A stretch of DNA of 35,302 bases from Gammaproteobacteria bacterium (GCA_027307325.1 DAHUXE010000109.1:1-35302); one strand, 5' to 3'; positions 24,724-32,401 are shown, numbered from the stretch's first letter. The notes: generated from the letters alone by a model not told the origin. Translations and numbers: made by a program.

Positions 24724-25038
24724 TCAACCCGCCCGGATGTCCGTGACCTTCACTTCGGTATAGAGCTGCCGGTGGTTCTTCTGCCGCAGGTAATGCGCCC
24801 GGCGCTTGAACTTGATCACCGACACCTTGGCGCCCTTGCCGTGACGCACCACGGTGGCGAGCACCTTGCCGCCCTTCAGCGTGGGCTTGCCCACCTTGAC
24901 GTCCGCCCCCTCCCCGACCAGGAGCACCTCAGCGAACTCGATCGTTGCGCCCGGCTCCGCGTCGAGCTTCTCGACGCGCAGCACGCCGTCCTTCGTCACC
25001 CGATACTGCTTGCCGCCCGTGGCGATGACTGCGTACAT
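24724..25038 (-). CDS. rplU: 50S ribosomal protein L21
   Basis: A 104-residue ribosomal protein that binds 23S rRNA and interacts with L20. MYAVIATGGKQYRV and the C-terminal KRRAHYLRQKNHRQLYTEVKVTDI are the family signatures. The ATG is preceded by only a weak ribosome-binding sequence (TTAAG). It is first in the rplU-rpmA operon, driven by the promoter at 25080-25108 and divergent from ispB. Confidence 0.98.
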   Translation of the reverse strand: MYAVIATGGKQYRVTKDGVLRVEKLDAEPGATIEFAEVLLVGEGADVKVGKPTLKGGKVLATVVRHGKGAKVSVIKFKRRAHYLRQKNHRQLYTEVKVTDIRAG

Positions 25039-25079
25039 AGTGCTTAAGAAGATGGAGTGGGCCCGGAGAAAGGCCGCGC

Positions 25080-25108
25080 ATTCTACTGGCCGACCCCCTC
25101 CCGGTCAA
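25080..25108 (-). promoter_or_regulatory. Promoter of rplU-rpmA
   Basis: On the minus strand, TTGACC (complement of 25103-25108) and TAGAAT (25080-25085) are exactly 17 bases apart, each one mismatch from consensus. Transcription should start near 25073, giving a leader of about 35 bases before rplU. Confidence 0.8.
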
Positions 25109-25195
25109 ACCACCATTTCCTCAAATCTGGCGAGGACTTATCGAGAAGGCCGGGTGGTTCCCAAGGGTTCTCCTTCGCCGCTCAGGTCGGCTAGG

Positions 25196-26173
25196 ATGCG
25201 CCCGGTGACCCTCGCTGAGATTCGCGCCCTGGTGCAGGCGGACCTCGACTCCGTGGACCAGGTGATTCGGGCGCGCCTGAAGAGCGCCGTGCCGCTCGTC
25301 GACCGCGTCGCCGAGCACATCATCTCCGGCGGAGGCAAGCGGCTGCGACCGCTCCTCGTGGTGCTGGCCGGACGCGCCTGCGGCCGGGGCGGCCAGGCCC
25401 ATACCGAGGCAGCGGCCTTCATCGAGTTCATTCACACGGCGACGCTGCTCCACGACGACGTCGTCGACGGATCCTCGCTCCGCCGCGGGCGATACACCGC
25501 CAACGAGGTATTCGGCAACCAGGCGAGCGTGCTCGTCGGGGACTTCGTCTACTCGCGCGCCTTCCAGATGATGGCGGCGCTCGCCTCGCAGCCGGTGATG
25601 GAGATCATGGCCGAGGCGACCAACGTGATCGCCGAGGGCGAAGTGCTGCAGCTGATGAACGCGCACGACCCCGACACCACCGAGCAGCGCTATCTCGAGG
25701 TCATCTACCGCAAGACTGCGCGGCTCTTCCAGGCCGGCGCCGAGGTGGCCGCGGTGCTCGCCGACTCCCCGGCCGAGCGGCGCGCGGCCCTCGCCGGCTA
25801 CGGCCGCCACCTCGGCACCGCTTACCAGCTGGTCGACGACGTCCTCGACTACCGCTCGAGCCCGGCCGAGCGCGGTAAGAATCTCGGCGAGGATCTCGCC
25901 GAGGGCAAGCCGACGCTGCCCCTGATCCACGCCCTGAGAAACGCCAGCGAAGCCCAGCGCGCCGCGATCCGCGAGGCGATCAGGAACGGCGGCCGCGGGC
26001 AGCTCACGGCCGTCGTCGATGCCATCGAGTCGACCGGCGGCCTCGACTATGCGGCGCGCCTCGCGCGCGCCGAAGCGGACGCGGCGCTGCGCACGCTCGC
26101 CCCGCTGCCCGACTCCTCTTATAAGAACGGTCTCGCCGCGCTCGCGCAGTTCGCGGTCGAGCACACCACCTGA
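25196..26173 (+). CDS. ispB: Octaprenyl diphosphate synthase
   Basis: Makes the long isoprenoid side chain of ubiquinone from FPP and IPP. It has 325 residues, with E. coli IspB at 323 and very similar segments: SGGGKRLRPLLVVLAGRA, FIHTATLLHDDVVDGS (first Asp-rich motif), GNQASVLVGDFVYSRAFQMM and AEGEVLQLMN. The second Asp-rich motif is QLVDDVLDY. The start is taken as ATG 25196, which has a weak ribosome-binding site; GTG 25205 is an alternative. It is the usual divergent neighbour of rplU-rpmA. No convincing promoter was found in the 88 bases after the rplU promoter. Confidence 0.96.
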   Translation: MRPVTLAEIRALVQADLDSVDQVIRARLKSAVPLVDRVAEHIISGGGKRLRPLLVVLAGRACGRGGQAHTEAAAFIEFIHTATLLHDDVVDGSSLRRGRYTANEVFGNQASVLVGDFVYSRAFQMMAALASQPVMEIMAEATNVIAEGEVLQLMNAHDPDTTEQRYLEVIYRKTARLFQAGAEVAAVLADSPAERRAALAGYGRHLGTAYQLVDDVLDYRSSPAERGKNLGEDLAEGKPTLPLIHALRNASEAQRAAIREAIRNGGRGQLTAVVDAIESTGGLDYAARLARAEADAALRTLAPLPDSSYKNGLAALAQFAVEHTT

Positions 26174-26195
26174 CGACCCCCAAGGGAGACAACTG

Positions 26196-27524
26196 ATGAG
26201 AACCATGAAGACTGTCGGCGCTCTTGGCTTCGCCGCGGCCGCCATCGCCTTCACGGCGCCGGCGGTGGCGCTGTCAGTGGCGCAGTCAGCCGCGGCCCCC
26301 GAAGTCATTGCGCTCAAGGCCGCCCACATCTTCGATGCCACGGGGACGGTGCTCAAGGACGGCGGGTTGGTCGTGGTGCAGGGCGAGCGCATCGTCTCGG
26401 TCGGCGGCAGCGCGCCGGCCGGCGCCCGGGTAATCGATCTCGGCGATGCCACGCTCCTCCCCGGTTTCATCGATGCGCACACGCACATCACGATGCAGCT
26501 CGAGAAGAACTACTACCTGGGCAGGTACCACGAGATCATGCGCTTCCCCGCCGAGCAGGTGCTCTACGGGGCGCTCTATGCGAAGCGCACCCTGGAAGCC
26601 GGCTTCACCACGGTGCGCAACGTCGGCGCCTCGGACTTCGAGGACGTCAGCCTTCGCAACGCCATCAATGCCGGCATCGCCGAGGGCCCCCGCATGCTCG
26701 TGTCGGCGCACGGCATCGGCTCGCCCGGCGGCCATTTCGACCAGCTGTCGTACCCGCCCGACCGCGTGCATCCCGAGGGACCGATCCAGGGGATCTGCAG
26801 CGGACCCGAGAATTGCCGCGAGGCGGTGCGCTACCAGATGAAATGGGGCGCGGACGTCATCAAGATCGCCGCGAGTGGCGGGGTCCTCTCGGAGTCCGAC
26901 CCGGTCGATGTGCCGCAGCTGACGCTCGAGGAGATGAAGGCGATCGTCTCCGAGGCGCACGCCTGGAAACGCAAAGTCGCCGCACACTGCCACGGCGATG
27001 CGGCCGCGCGCCTCGCCATCGAGGCCGGGGTCGACTCGATCGAGCACGGGAGCTTCCTCACCGAGGATACGCTCAAGCTCATGAAGGCCAGGGGTGTATA
27101 CCTCGTGCCGACCCGCATCACCGTCGAGTGGGTGCTGAAGGAAGCGGACAATTATCCGCCGGCGATCGCTGCCAAAGCGCGCGCCGCCGCCGCAGCTCAC
27201 GGCAATATGTTCAGGACGGCGATAAAGGTCGGCGTACCGATTGCGCTCGGGACCGATGCCGGCGTTTATCCGCACGGCATGAACGGCGGGGAGTTCGGCC
27301 TCTACGTGAATCTCGGGATGACCCCGGCTCAGGCGCTGCTCTCCGGCACGCGGGACGACGCAAAACTCCTCGGCATCGAGGCCGAGGTCGGAACCCTCGA
27401 AGCCGGCAAGGTCGCGGACATCGTGGCGGTCCCGGGCAACGTGATCAGCGATATCCGCGCGACCGAGCATCCGCTGCTCGTCATGCATCTCGGCAGGATC
27501 GTGGTGCAGAAGCCGGGGAGCTAG
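26196..27524 (+). CDS. Secreted amidohydrolase (Xaa-Pro dipeptidase / imidazolonepropionase-like)
   Basis: A 442-residue metal-dependent hydrolase exported by a Sec signal peptide of about 26-33 residues (hydrophobic core LGFAAAAIAFTAPAVAL). The amidohydrolase site is complete: HxH in DAHTHI (H95/H97), a lysine likely carboxylated in VIKIAASGG (about K223), His in AAHCHGD (about residue 264), His in SIEHGS, and Asp in LGTDAG (about D354). The family includes periplasmic peptidases that cleave prolyl or acyl-amino-acid bonds; the substrate here is unknown. AGGGAG lies before the ATG. It follows ispB by 22 bases and may be read from the same transcript. Confidence 0.9.
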   Translation: MRTMKTVGALGFAAAAIAFTAPAVALSVAQSAAAPEVIALKAAHIFDATGTVLKDGGLVVVQGERIVSVGGSAPAGARVIDLGDATLLPGFIDAHTHITMQLEKNYYLGRYHEIMRFPAEQVLYGALYAKRTLEAGFTTVRNVGASDFEDVSLRNAINAGIAEGPRMLVSAHGIGSPGGHFDQLSYPPDRVHPEGPIQGICSGPENCREAVRYQMKWGADVIKIAASGGVLSESDPVDVPQLTLEEMKAIVSEAHAWKRKVAAHCHGDAAARLAIEAGVDSIEHGSFLTEDTLKLMKARGVYLVPTRITVEWVLKEADNYPPAIAAKARAAAAAHGNMFRTAIKVGVPIALGTDAGVYPHGMNGGEFGLYVNLGMTPAQALLSGTRDDAKLLGIEAEVGTLEAGKVADIVAVPGNVISDIRATEHPLLVMHLGRIVVQKPGS

Positions 27525-28018
27525 CGGCGCGGGTCGCTCCGGGCCTGCGCCGCGCGGCGGCGGATGGCGGTTGCGAGCAGGTCGAGCAGCGTGAAGGAGC
27601 CGACCGCCGCGACGACGGCGGCCGAGTCCAGTCCGAGGGAGGCGCGCAGCACCAGCACCGGCAGCAGCGCCTCCGGAAGCTGATCGAGCAGCGGCAGGTC
27701 GGCTCCCGGGGTGATTCCGAGACGGCGCTTGCAGAAACTCGAGCACGCATCCCCGCACAGCGAGAGGGCGGCGAACTGTGCGCCGGTCCACCAGTGCAGA
27801 CCGGTCACGGCCGCGGCGAGGGCGCAGCCGGCGATTCCTGCCGCGACTCCGCGCCAGGTCTTGTGGCCGCCCAACAGGCGCCGCCCATCCGCCAGCGTAG
27901 CTCCGAGATCGAGCGCCAGCCCTAAGTGGCGACCGAGCAGGCGACCAGCGATCCACGGCAGGGAGTTGGCGAGGACCAGGAGCAGCAATGCCCGCGCTGC
28001 TTCTGCCGGGTAGACCAT
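27521..28018 (-). CDS. CDP-archaeol synthase-like (CarS/DUF46) membrane protein
   Basis: A 165-residue inner-membrane protein with about five helices. The segments GGHKTWRGVAAGIAG and LCGDACSSFCKRRLGITPGADLPLLDQLPEALLPVL match the CarS/DUF46 branch of CTP-dependent cytidylyltransferases: a Lys-Thr-Trp-Arg-Gly motif and the Gly-Asp ... Lys-Arg-Arg-Leu-Gly-Ile-x-Pro-Gly ... Asp-Gln-Leu motif. In archaea CarS makes CDP-archaeol; bacterial members probably act on another lipid, unproven. Its stop and that of the amidohydrolase share the palindrome CTAG (27521-27524), so the convergent genes overlap by four bases. Confidence 0.82.
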   Translation of the reverse strand: MVYPAEAARALLLLVLANSLPWIAGRLLGRHLGLALDLGATLADGRRLLGGHKTWRGVAAGIAGCALAAAVTGLHWWTGAQFAALSLCGDACSSFCKRRLGITPGADLPLLDQLPEALLPVLVLRASLGLDSAAVVAAVGSFTLLDLLATAIRRRAAQARSDPRR

Positions 28019-28048
28019 GAAGACGAGCCGCCTGCGGCGCCCGAGCCC

Positions 28049-29041
28049 TCAGTGGTCGAGCGCGATGCGCCAGGAGGGATCGGGGTCGTATTCCCTGATC
28101 GCGCGCGCGAGACTCGCCGTGTGCGGGCCGAGATTCTTCTGGCGAACGATGCCGTTCTGATTGACGATGAAGGTCATGATGCCCGAGTCGCCATGCACCG
28201 CCGGAAACGCGAGCAGCGCGAAGCCGCCGCTCATGTGCCCGCCGGCGTCGAGGTAGTTGCGGGCGCCGCCGGAGGCGTGAGCACCCTGGCGTGTCAGGAT
28301 CCGGTAGTAATACCCGTAGTAGGGATGAGGCTTGCCGTCCGGCGATTCGCTCACGTACCCCTCGGCACGCGCCTGCGCGACCAGGGGGCCGAGAGGACTC
28401 TCCGCCTCCTCGCCCGCGACCGGCCAGTAGAGTCCATCATGTTGTTTCGCATGGCTCAGGAACCGCTGCGCGTACCACCGCTTCCCACCCGAGTTCGCCT
28501 GCAGATCCCAGTACTCGAGTTGTGCCTGAACATAAGCACGGCAGACCTCGATGACATTGAGCTCGTTGCGGCCGACGCGCCGATCGATGATCTGCTGCTC
28601 GCCGGCGCGCGTATCGAACCGCCATCCGCCGCTCCCCTGCAACAGCGGGATCGGCAGCGGCCAGTCCTCGGCCCCCACGAACAGCACCGCTTGCCTCGAC
28701 CCCTCATCCTCGACACGGTGGGCCTGATCGTAGGCGGCGACGAAGCGCTCCCGCGCCTCGCGATCGGCGATTGCGTCGCCCGAATGGATGAGCCTCGCGC
28801 CGCGCGGCCCGAGAATGGCGAGCAGCCTCCCGGTATCGTCTGCGCGCGTCGCGCCGAGCAGCGCATCGACGGCTTCCTGGGGAGTGGCAAACACGTGTTG
28901 CCCGGCAACACGTTGGCCGGCACCGCTCGCGCTCCCGTGCACGGATGCCATCGTCACGACGCAGGCGGCGGCGAGGCCGATCAGCATGCCGAGACGCGCC
29001 CGCGTCCGCGGCGGAGGCGGCACCTTACCTTCGAGGATCAC
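28049..29041 (-). CDS. DUF2950 family exported protein
   Basis: A 330-residue protein of unknown function. The start is set at GTG 29041, because GAGGAGG stands five bases upstream; a later ATG at 28987 is possible. The first helix (LGMLIGLAAACVVTMASVHGSASG) is a signal peptide or anchor. Family features follow: FATPQEAVDALLGATRADD near the mature start, LQGSGGWRFDTRAGEQQI, RRVGRNELNVIEVCRAYVQAQLEYW, KPHPYYGYYYRILT and the end FIVNQNGIVRQKNLGP. It overlaps the end of the DUF3300 gene by 17 bases. DUF2950 and DUF3300 genes commonly occur as a pair, suggesting one periplasmic system. Confidence 0.88.
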   Translation of the reverse strand: MILEGKVPPPPRTRARLGMLIGLAAACVVTMASVHGSASGAGQRVAGQHVFATPQEAVDALLGATRADDTGRLLAILGPRGARLIHSGDAIADREARERFVAAYDQAHRVEDEGSRQAVLFVGAEDWPLPIPLLQGSGGWRFDTRAGEQQIIDRRVGRNELNVIEVCRAYVQAQLEYWDLQANSGGKRWYAQRFLSHAKQHDGLYWPVAGEEAESPLGPLVAQARAEGYVSESPDGKPHPYYGYYYRILTRQGAHASGGARNYLDAGGHMSGGFALLAFPAVHGDSGIMTFIVNQNGIVRQKNLGPHTASLARAIREYDPDPSWRIALDH

Positions 29042-30410
29042 GGGATCCTCCTCGCCTGTCAGGCGCAGGTGGCTCGGAACGGCTCGAGCTGCCCCGGGCC
29101 CCTTCATTACGCGTCTGCGCGCCGCGCCCGTACGACTCGAACGCAGGGGGCGTCCGGTGCTGCGCCGGCACACCCGGCTTCGCGGCAGGAGGCTGCGCCC
29201 TCTGCACCGGCGGCGTTGGCGCCTGCCGAATCCCAGGACCGCCTGGCGCCGGCCGCGTTGGCGCGCGCCTGGTCTCACCCGTACCCGGAGTTGGCGGCGT
29301 TGGCGCGCGCCTGATCTCACCCGCGCCCGGAGCCGCCCGCGTTGGCGCGTGCCGAGTCTCAGGACCGCCTGGCGCCGGCCGCGTTGGCGCACGCCTCATC
29401 TCACCCGCACCCGGAGCCGGCGGCGTTGGCGCGTGCCGAGTCTCAGAACCGCCTGGCGCCGGCTGTGCAGGACGACCTCCGGCTGGCCGCGGGAAACCAC
29501 GGAAATCGTGACGTGAGCCTGCCTCTGCGCCCTGATAACGCGCAGCCGTCGACGGATTGCGATAAGGCACACCCTCGCGATGCTGCGGGTCGTGCTCCCA
29601 GTGGCGCGGGGGCGGCAGGCGCGCATCGGGCGGACCCGCTGGGCGGCCGGGCCTCCAACGATGCGGGTAGATCATTACCCCGTGACCACGCCAGTTGGGT
29701 CCATACCAGCCCCATGGCGCCTCGAAGATTCCGATCCCGATGCCAAAACCGATCAGTGCGCCGCCGATGAACACACCGGGCGGCGGCCCAAAGTCGTACG
29801 GGGGATAGTCGGCCCACGGCCAGGGTCCGTATATCGCAGGTACGTAATACGGCACGTAGACCAGGTCGGGGCTCGCAGGCTCGATGGTGATGCCGTTCTC
29901 GTCGCTGGTCACGGTCTGCTGCGGCGTGGACCTCAGCGTTCCCTGCGCAAGCGCGCGCTGACGCAGCCGCTGCACGGCGTCCATCACTTCGGCCGGCTGC
30001 GCGAGAAATGCGTCACCGAGCTGCTCGGTCCATTCGAGGTCGGTGTCCATGAGCCGCACCACCGCAGCGAAGGGCACCAGTGACTTCACGCTCCGATCCC
30101 AGGGTTGCGCCTCCAGGGCCGCAGCCAGCGCATCGCCCGTGAGCGCCGCATTCTCCGGATCGTCCAGCCAGCGCGCCGCTTCCACGACTTCGAGCGGGTA
30201 AGTGGATGCCGCCAGAATCGACCCGACCAGCGGATCGGGGTAAAGAGCGATCGGGGCGGCGAGCTGCTCGAGCTGCGCGGGCGTGCGGTACGCGCTCCAC
30301 GCGGGCGCTGCCGCATTGCCGGGAGGCAGCGCCGACTGGTGGGCCACGCTGCGCCCTGCGATCCCCGCCAGCAGCGCGGCGGCGGCAATACCGATGAGAA
30401 CATGCTTCAT
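29025..30410 (-). CDS. DUF3300 family exported protein with proline-rich repeats
   Basis: A 461-residue envelope protein of unknown function. The signal peptide (LIGIAAAALLAGIAG) is followed by the DUF3300 domain (LEQLAAPIALYPDPLVGSILAASTYPLEVVEAARWL ... SVKSLVPFAAVVRLM) to about residue 200. A Pro/Tyr/Trp-rich region (YVPYYVPAIYGPWPWADYPPYDF) and a Gly/Ile stretch (GGALIGFGIGIGIF) follow. The C-terminal third, from about residue 300, is disordered and made of six 14-residue Pro/Ala/Arg repeats (APGG-ETRHAPTPP type). Its end overlaps the DUF2950 start. No promoter was identified in the 96 bases before it. Confidence 0.88.
   Translation of the reverse strand: MKHVLIGIAAAALLAGIAGRSVAHQSALPPGNAAAPAWSAYRTPAQLEQLAAPIALYPDPLVGSILAASTYPLEVVEAARWLDDPENAALTGDALAAALEAQPWDRSVKSLVPFAAVVRLMDTDLEWTEQLGDAFLAQPAEVMDAVQRLRQRALAQGTLRSTPQQTVTSDENGITIEPASPDLVYVPYYVPAIYGPWPWADYPPYDFGPPPGVFIGGALIGFGIGIGIFEAPWGWYGPNWRGHGVMIYPHRWRPGRPAGPPDARLPPPRHWEHDPQHREGVPYRNPSTAARYQGAEAGSRHDFRGFPRPAGGRPAQPAPGGSETRHAPTPPAPGAGEMRRAPTRPAPGGPETRHAPTRAAPGAGEIRRAPTPPTPGTGETRRAPTRPAPGGPGIRQAPTPPVQRAQPPAAKPGVPAQHRTPPAFESYGRGAQTRNEGARGSSSRSEPPAPDRRGGSRDPRR
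29214..29465 (-). repeat. Six-copy 42-base minisatellite in the DUF3300 gene
   Basis: The marker CGTTGGCGC recurs at 29214, 29256, 29298, 29340, 29382 and 29424, always 42 bases apart. Two subtypes alternate imperfectly (one encoding APGG-ETRHAPT, one encoding APGAGE-RRAPT), which points to unequal crossing-over of a pair of units. Each copy keeps the reading frame and encodes 14 residues. Confidence 0.95.
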
Positions 30411-30506
30411 GGATGGCGCGCGCCTCGGTTCCGGGGCGGGATGCTGATCGATCCGCCTGCGGCTGCGTATCCGGGCAAGTCCCTACGAGCCGAAGCGGCC
30501 GCGGCC

Positions 30507-30944
30507 TCAGCCCTGCGCCAGCGCCCAGCGCACGATCTCTGCTTTGCCGATCGCGCCAGACCGCCGCGCCACTTCGCGCCCTGCCTTGAAGCAGATCATC
30601 GTCGGGATGCCGCGGATGCCGAATTCCCCGGCGAGCCCCGGCTCGGCGTCGGTGTTGAGCTTCGCGAGGCGCACTCGGGGCTCGAGCTCCGCCGCCGCGG
30701 CCGAGAATTCCGGCGCCATCATCCGGCACGGCCCGCACCAGGGGGCCCAGAAGTCGACGACCACGGGAACGTCGTTGCGCTCGACGAACTTGCGGAAGTT
30801 GCCCGAACCAAGCTCGGTCGGGTGTCCCGTAAAGAGCGGCTGATGGCACTGGCCGCACTTCGGCGCCTCGGTGAGGCGCGGGGAGGGAATGCGGTTGATT
30901 GCCGCGCAATGCGGACAAACGAGATGCAGCGGCGTGTCGGCCAT
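30507..30944 (-). CDS. trxC: Thioredoxin 2
   Basis: A cytosolic disulfide reductase of 145 residues. An N-terminal zinc ribbon with two CxxC pairs (C10/C13 and C30/C33) is followed by a thioredoxin fold whose active site is WCGPC (C70/C73), within VVVDFWAPWCGPC. The conserved cis-proline is in GIRGIPTMICFKAG. The zinc ribbon separates TrxC from TrxA; in other proteobacteria trxC is induced by oxidative stress through OxyR. The ATG has no ribosome-binding site and sits about where transcription would begin (see 30951-30979). Confidence 0.96.
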   Translation of the reverse strand: MADTPLHLVCPHCAAINRIPSPRLTEAPKCGQCHQPLFTGHPTELGSGNFRKFVERNDVPVVVDFWAPWCGPCRMMAPEFSAAAAELEPRVRLAKLNTDAEPGLAGEFGIRGIPTMICFKAGREVARRSGAIGKAEIVRWALAQG

Positions 30945-30950
30945 GCGCGC

Positions 30951-30979
30951 GGTATGGGGGATTCCCGCCGCAATTTCAA
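30951..30979 (-). promoter_or_regulatory. Candidate trxC promoter
   Basis: On the minus strand TTGAAA (complement of 30974-30979) and CATACC (30951-30956) are 17 bases apart. The -10 is weak. Transcription would start at or within a base or two of the trxC ATG, matching the absence of a ribosome-binding site. Confidence 0.45.
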
Positions 30980-31003
30980 TGCTGGCCGAGCGAGGAACAT
31001 ACT
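30975..31003 (+). promoter_or_regulatory. Candidate lepB promoter
   Basis: TTCAAT (30975-30980) and CATACT (30998-31003) are 17 bases apart on the plus strand, back to back with the proposed trxC promoter. The -35 is poor, so the call is tentative. It would give lepB a leader of about 40 bases. Confidence 0.3.
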
Positions 31004-31050
31004 GTCTGCGGTCCGGTCGAACCCTGCGACCTCTTACGGGAGCTCTCGGC

Positions 31051-31749
31051 GTGAGCGCAACGATCCTCGGCAGGCTGCAGGCGTGGTGGCGCGACTCTCG
31101 CGGCACGCTGTTGTTTCTGTGCCTGATGCTCGGCTTTCGCTCGGCGTGGGCCGACTGGGTGACCGTGCCCACGGGCTCGATGAACCCCGCGATACTCGAA
31201 GGCGACCGCGTGCTCGTCGACAAGCATGTGTTCGGCCTGCGCATTCCCTTTACCCGTGTACACCTCACGGCCGGCGCCGATCCGGTACGCGGCGATATCG
31301 TCGTATTCGATTCGCCGGTCGACGGCACCTCGCTGGTGAAGCGGGTGATCGGGGTTCCGGGGGATGTGGTAGCGCTCGAGGATGACCGTCTCACGGTCAA
31401 CGGCCACCCGGCGCGCTACTCCATCGAGGACATTCGCGGCGTGCGCGATCTGCTCGCCGCGACCGCGGCGGAGCATCCCATGCTGCTGCGTGAAGCGGGC
31501 TTGAGTGCGCCTCACGAGATCATGGTCCTTCCCGGCCGCGCGGCGCGCCGCTCGTTCGATGCGGTGACGGTGCCGGCCGGCATGTACTTCATGATGGGCG
31601 ACAACCGCGACAACAGCGCCGACTCCCGCTACTTCGGCTTCGTTCCCCGCCGCGACATCATCGGCCGCGCGACCCGTGTCATCGTCTCGCTGAATCCCGA
31701 CCGGCACTCCGCGCCACGCTCAGACCGGTTTCTCCTGCCGCTCGGGTGA
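31051..31749 (+). CDS. lepB: Type I signal peptidase
   Basis: Inner-membrane serine protease that removes Sec and Tat signal peptides. With the GTG at 31051 (GGGAG eight bases upstream) it has 232 residues, shorter than E. coli LepB. One membrane helix (TLLFLCLMLGFRSAWADW) precedes the catalytic site: Ser43 in PTGSMNPAI and Lys97 in SLVKRVIGVPGD. Box E reads MGDNRDNSADSR. An upstream ATG at 30979 would add residues without a signal or match and lies in the promoter region. Its location away from lepA and rnc suggests a second or specialised copy, which the window cannot settle. It converges with the DUF1697 gene, overlapping by 30 bases. Confidence 0.93.
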   Translation: MSATILGRLQAWWRDSRGTLLFLCLMLGFRSAWADWVTVPTGSMNPAILEGDRVLVDKHVFGLRIPFTRVHLTAGADPVRGDIVVFDSPVDGTSLVKRVIGVPGDVVALEDDRLTVNGHPARYSIEDIRGVRDLLAATAAEHPMLLREAGLSAPHEIMVLPGRAARRSFDAVTVPAGMYFMMGDNRDNSADSRYFGFVPRRDIIGRATRVIVSLNPDRHSAPRSDRFLLPLG

Positions 31750-32304
31750 GAGCGCCGCCGGCGCGCTCAGCGACAGCAGCGCGTTCGCGGTACGCCAGTT
31801 GCGCGCGGTAGCGTGCACCCCGAGGAAGCGCTCGACCTTGTCGTGCAGCTCGCATTGGGGAAAGCCATGGGGGGTGAACAGGTAGAACACCTTCCCCTCC
31901 AGCGCGAACCCTTCCCTGCCCCTCTTCAGCCGCGTCAGCGAATCGAGATCGGGGCGCGGCGGCCGCGCCGACAGAAAGAAGAGGTGCAGTACCCTGTGGT
32001 CGCGCTCGGCCTCGGGGAAGGGGTTGCCCCGGACGGCAGCCGCCAGCTCACGGCGCGACAGCACCATGACCCGCGGCTCGAACCCCGCGCGCTTTTCGAT
32101 CAGCGCACCGATCTGCGCCGCCAGCGACCGGGCGCTGCCCTGCGAGCTCTGGAATACGACATTGCCGCTCTGAATGTAGGTGCGCACCGAGCTGAAGCCG
32201 CCGCGCCCGAGAATCGCGGCCAGCTCCTTCATCGGCAGCTGGCGGCGGCCGACGACGTTGATCCCGCGCAGCAGTGCGATCCAGGTCTTCGGCGCACTAG
32301 CCAT
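31720..32304 (-). CDS. DUF1697 family protein
   Basis: A 194-residue cytosolic protein of unknown function. Family hallmarks are WIALLRGINVVGRRQLPMKELAAIL near the N-terminus, VRTYIQSGNVVFQS, and the C-terminal ATARNWRTANALLSL. ATG 32304 is chosen because AGGTG stands four bases before it; a GTG two codons earlier (32310) is possible. It is divergent from ccoN and convergent with lepB. No function can be assigned; it is a common stand-alone gene. Confidence 0.92.
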   Translation of the reverse strand: MASAPKTWIALLRGINVVGRRQLPMKELAAILGRGGFSSVRTYIQSGNVVFQSSQGSARSLAAQIGALIEKRAGFEPRVMVLSRRELAAAVRGNPFPEAERDHRVLHLFFLSARPPRPDLDSLTRLKRGREGFALEGKVFYLFTPHGFPQCELHDKVERFLGVHATARNWRTANALLSLSAPAALSPERQEKPV

Positions 32305-32401
32305 TTTCACCTACGGCCTAGGCACATCTACTGATGGGGGGTCCCGCCGGAAGATGGTCAGCTAACCCGGCAGCCGTCGAGCAGCGGTGATGGGGAGTCT
32401 C
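32305..32401. other. Divergent DUF1697/ccoN intergenic region, no FNR/Anr box seen
   Basis: This short region should hold the ccoNOQP promoter. I looked for the FNR/Anr site TTGAT-N4-ATCAA and found none, nor a good -35/-10 pair. Only a CCTAGG hexamer palindrome is notable. GGGGAG at 32392-32397 is the ccoN ribosome-binding site. Confidence 0.5.

Noticed and set aside
29041-29392. Upstream extension of the DUF2950 gene into the DUF3300 repeats
   Set aside because: That frame reads the 42-base repeats as Arg/Gln-rich low-complexity sequence; the DUF3300 frame is the coherent one, and GTG 29041 has a strong ribosome-binding site.
29214-29465. Regular repeats as a CRISPR array
   Set aside because: The repeats are contiguous, without unique spacers, and lie inside an open reading frame.
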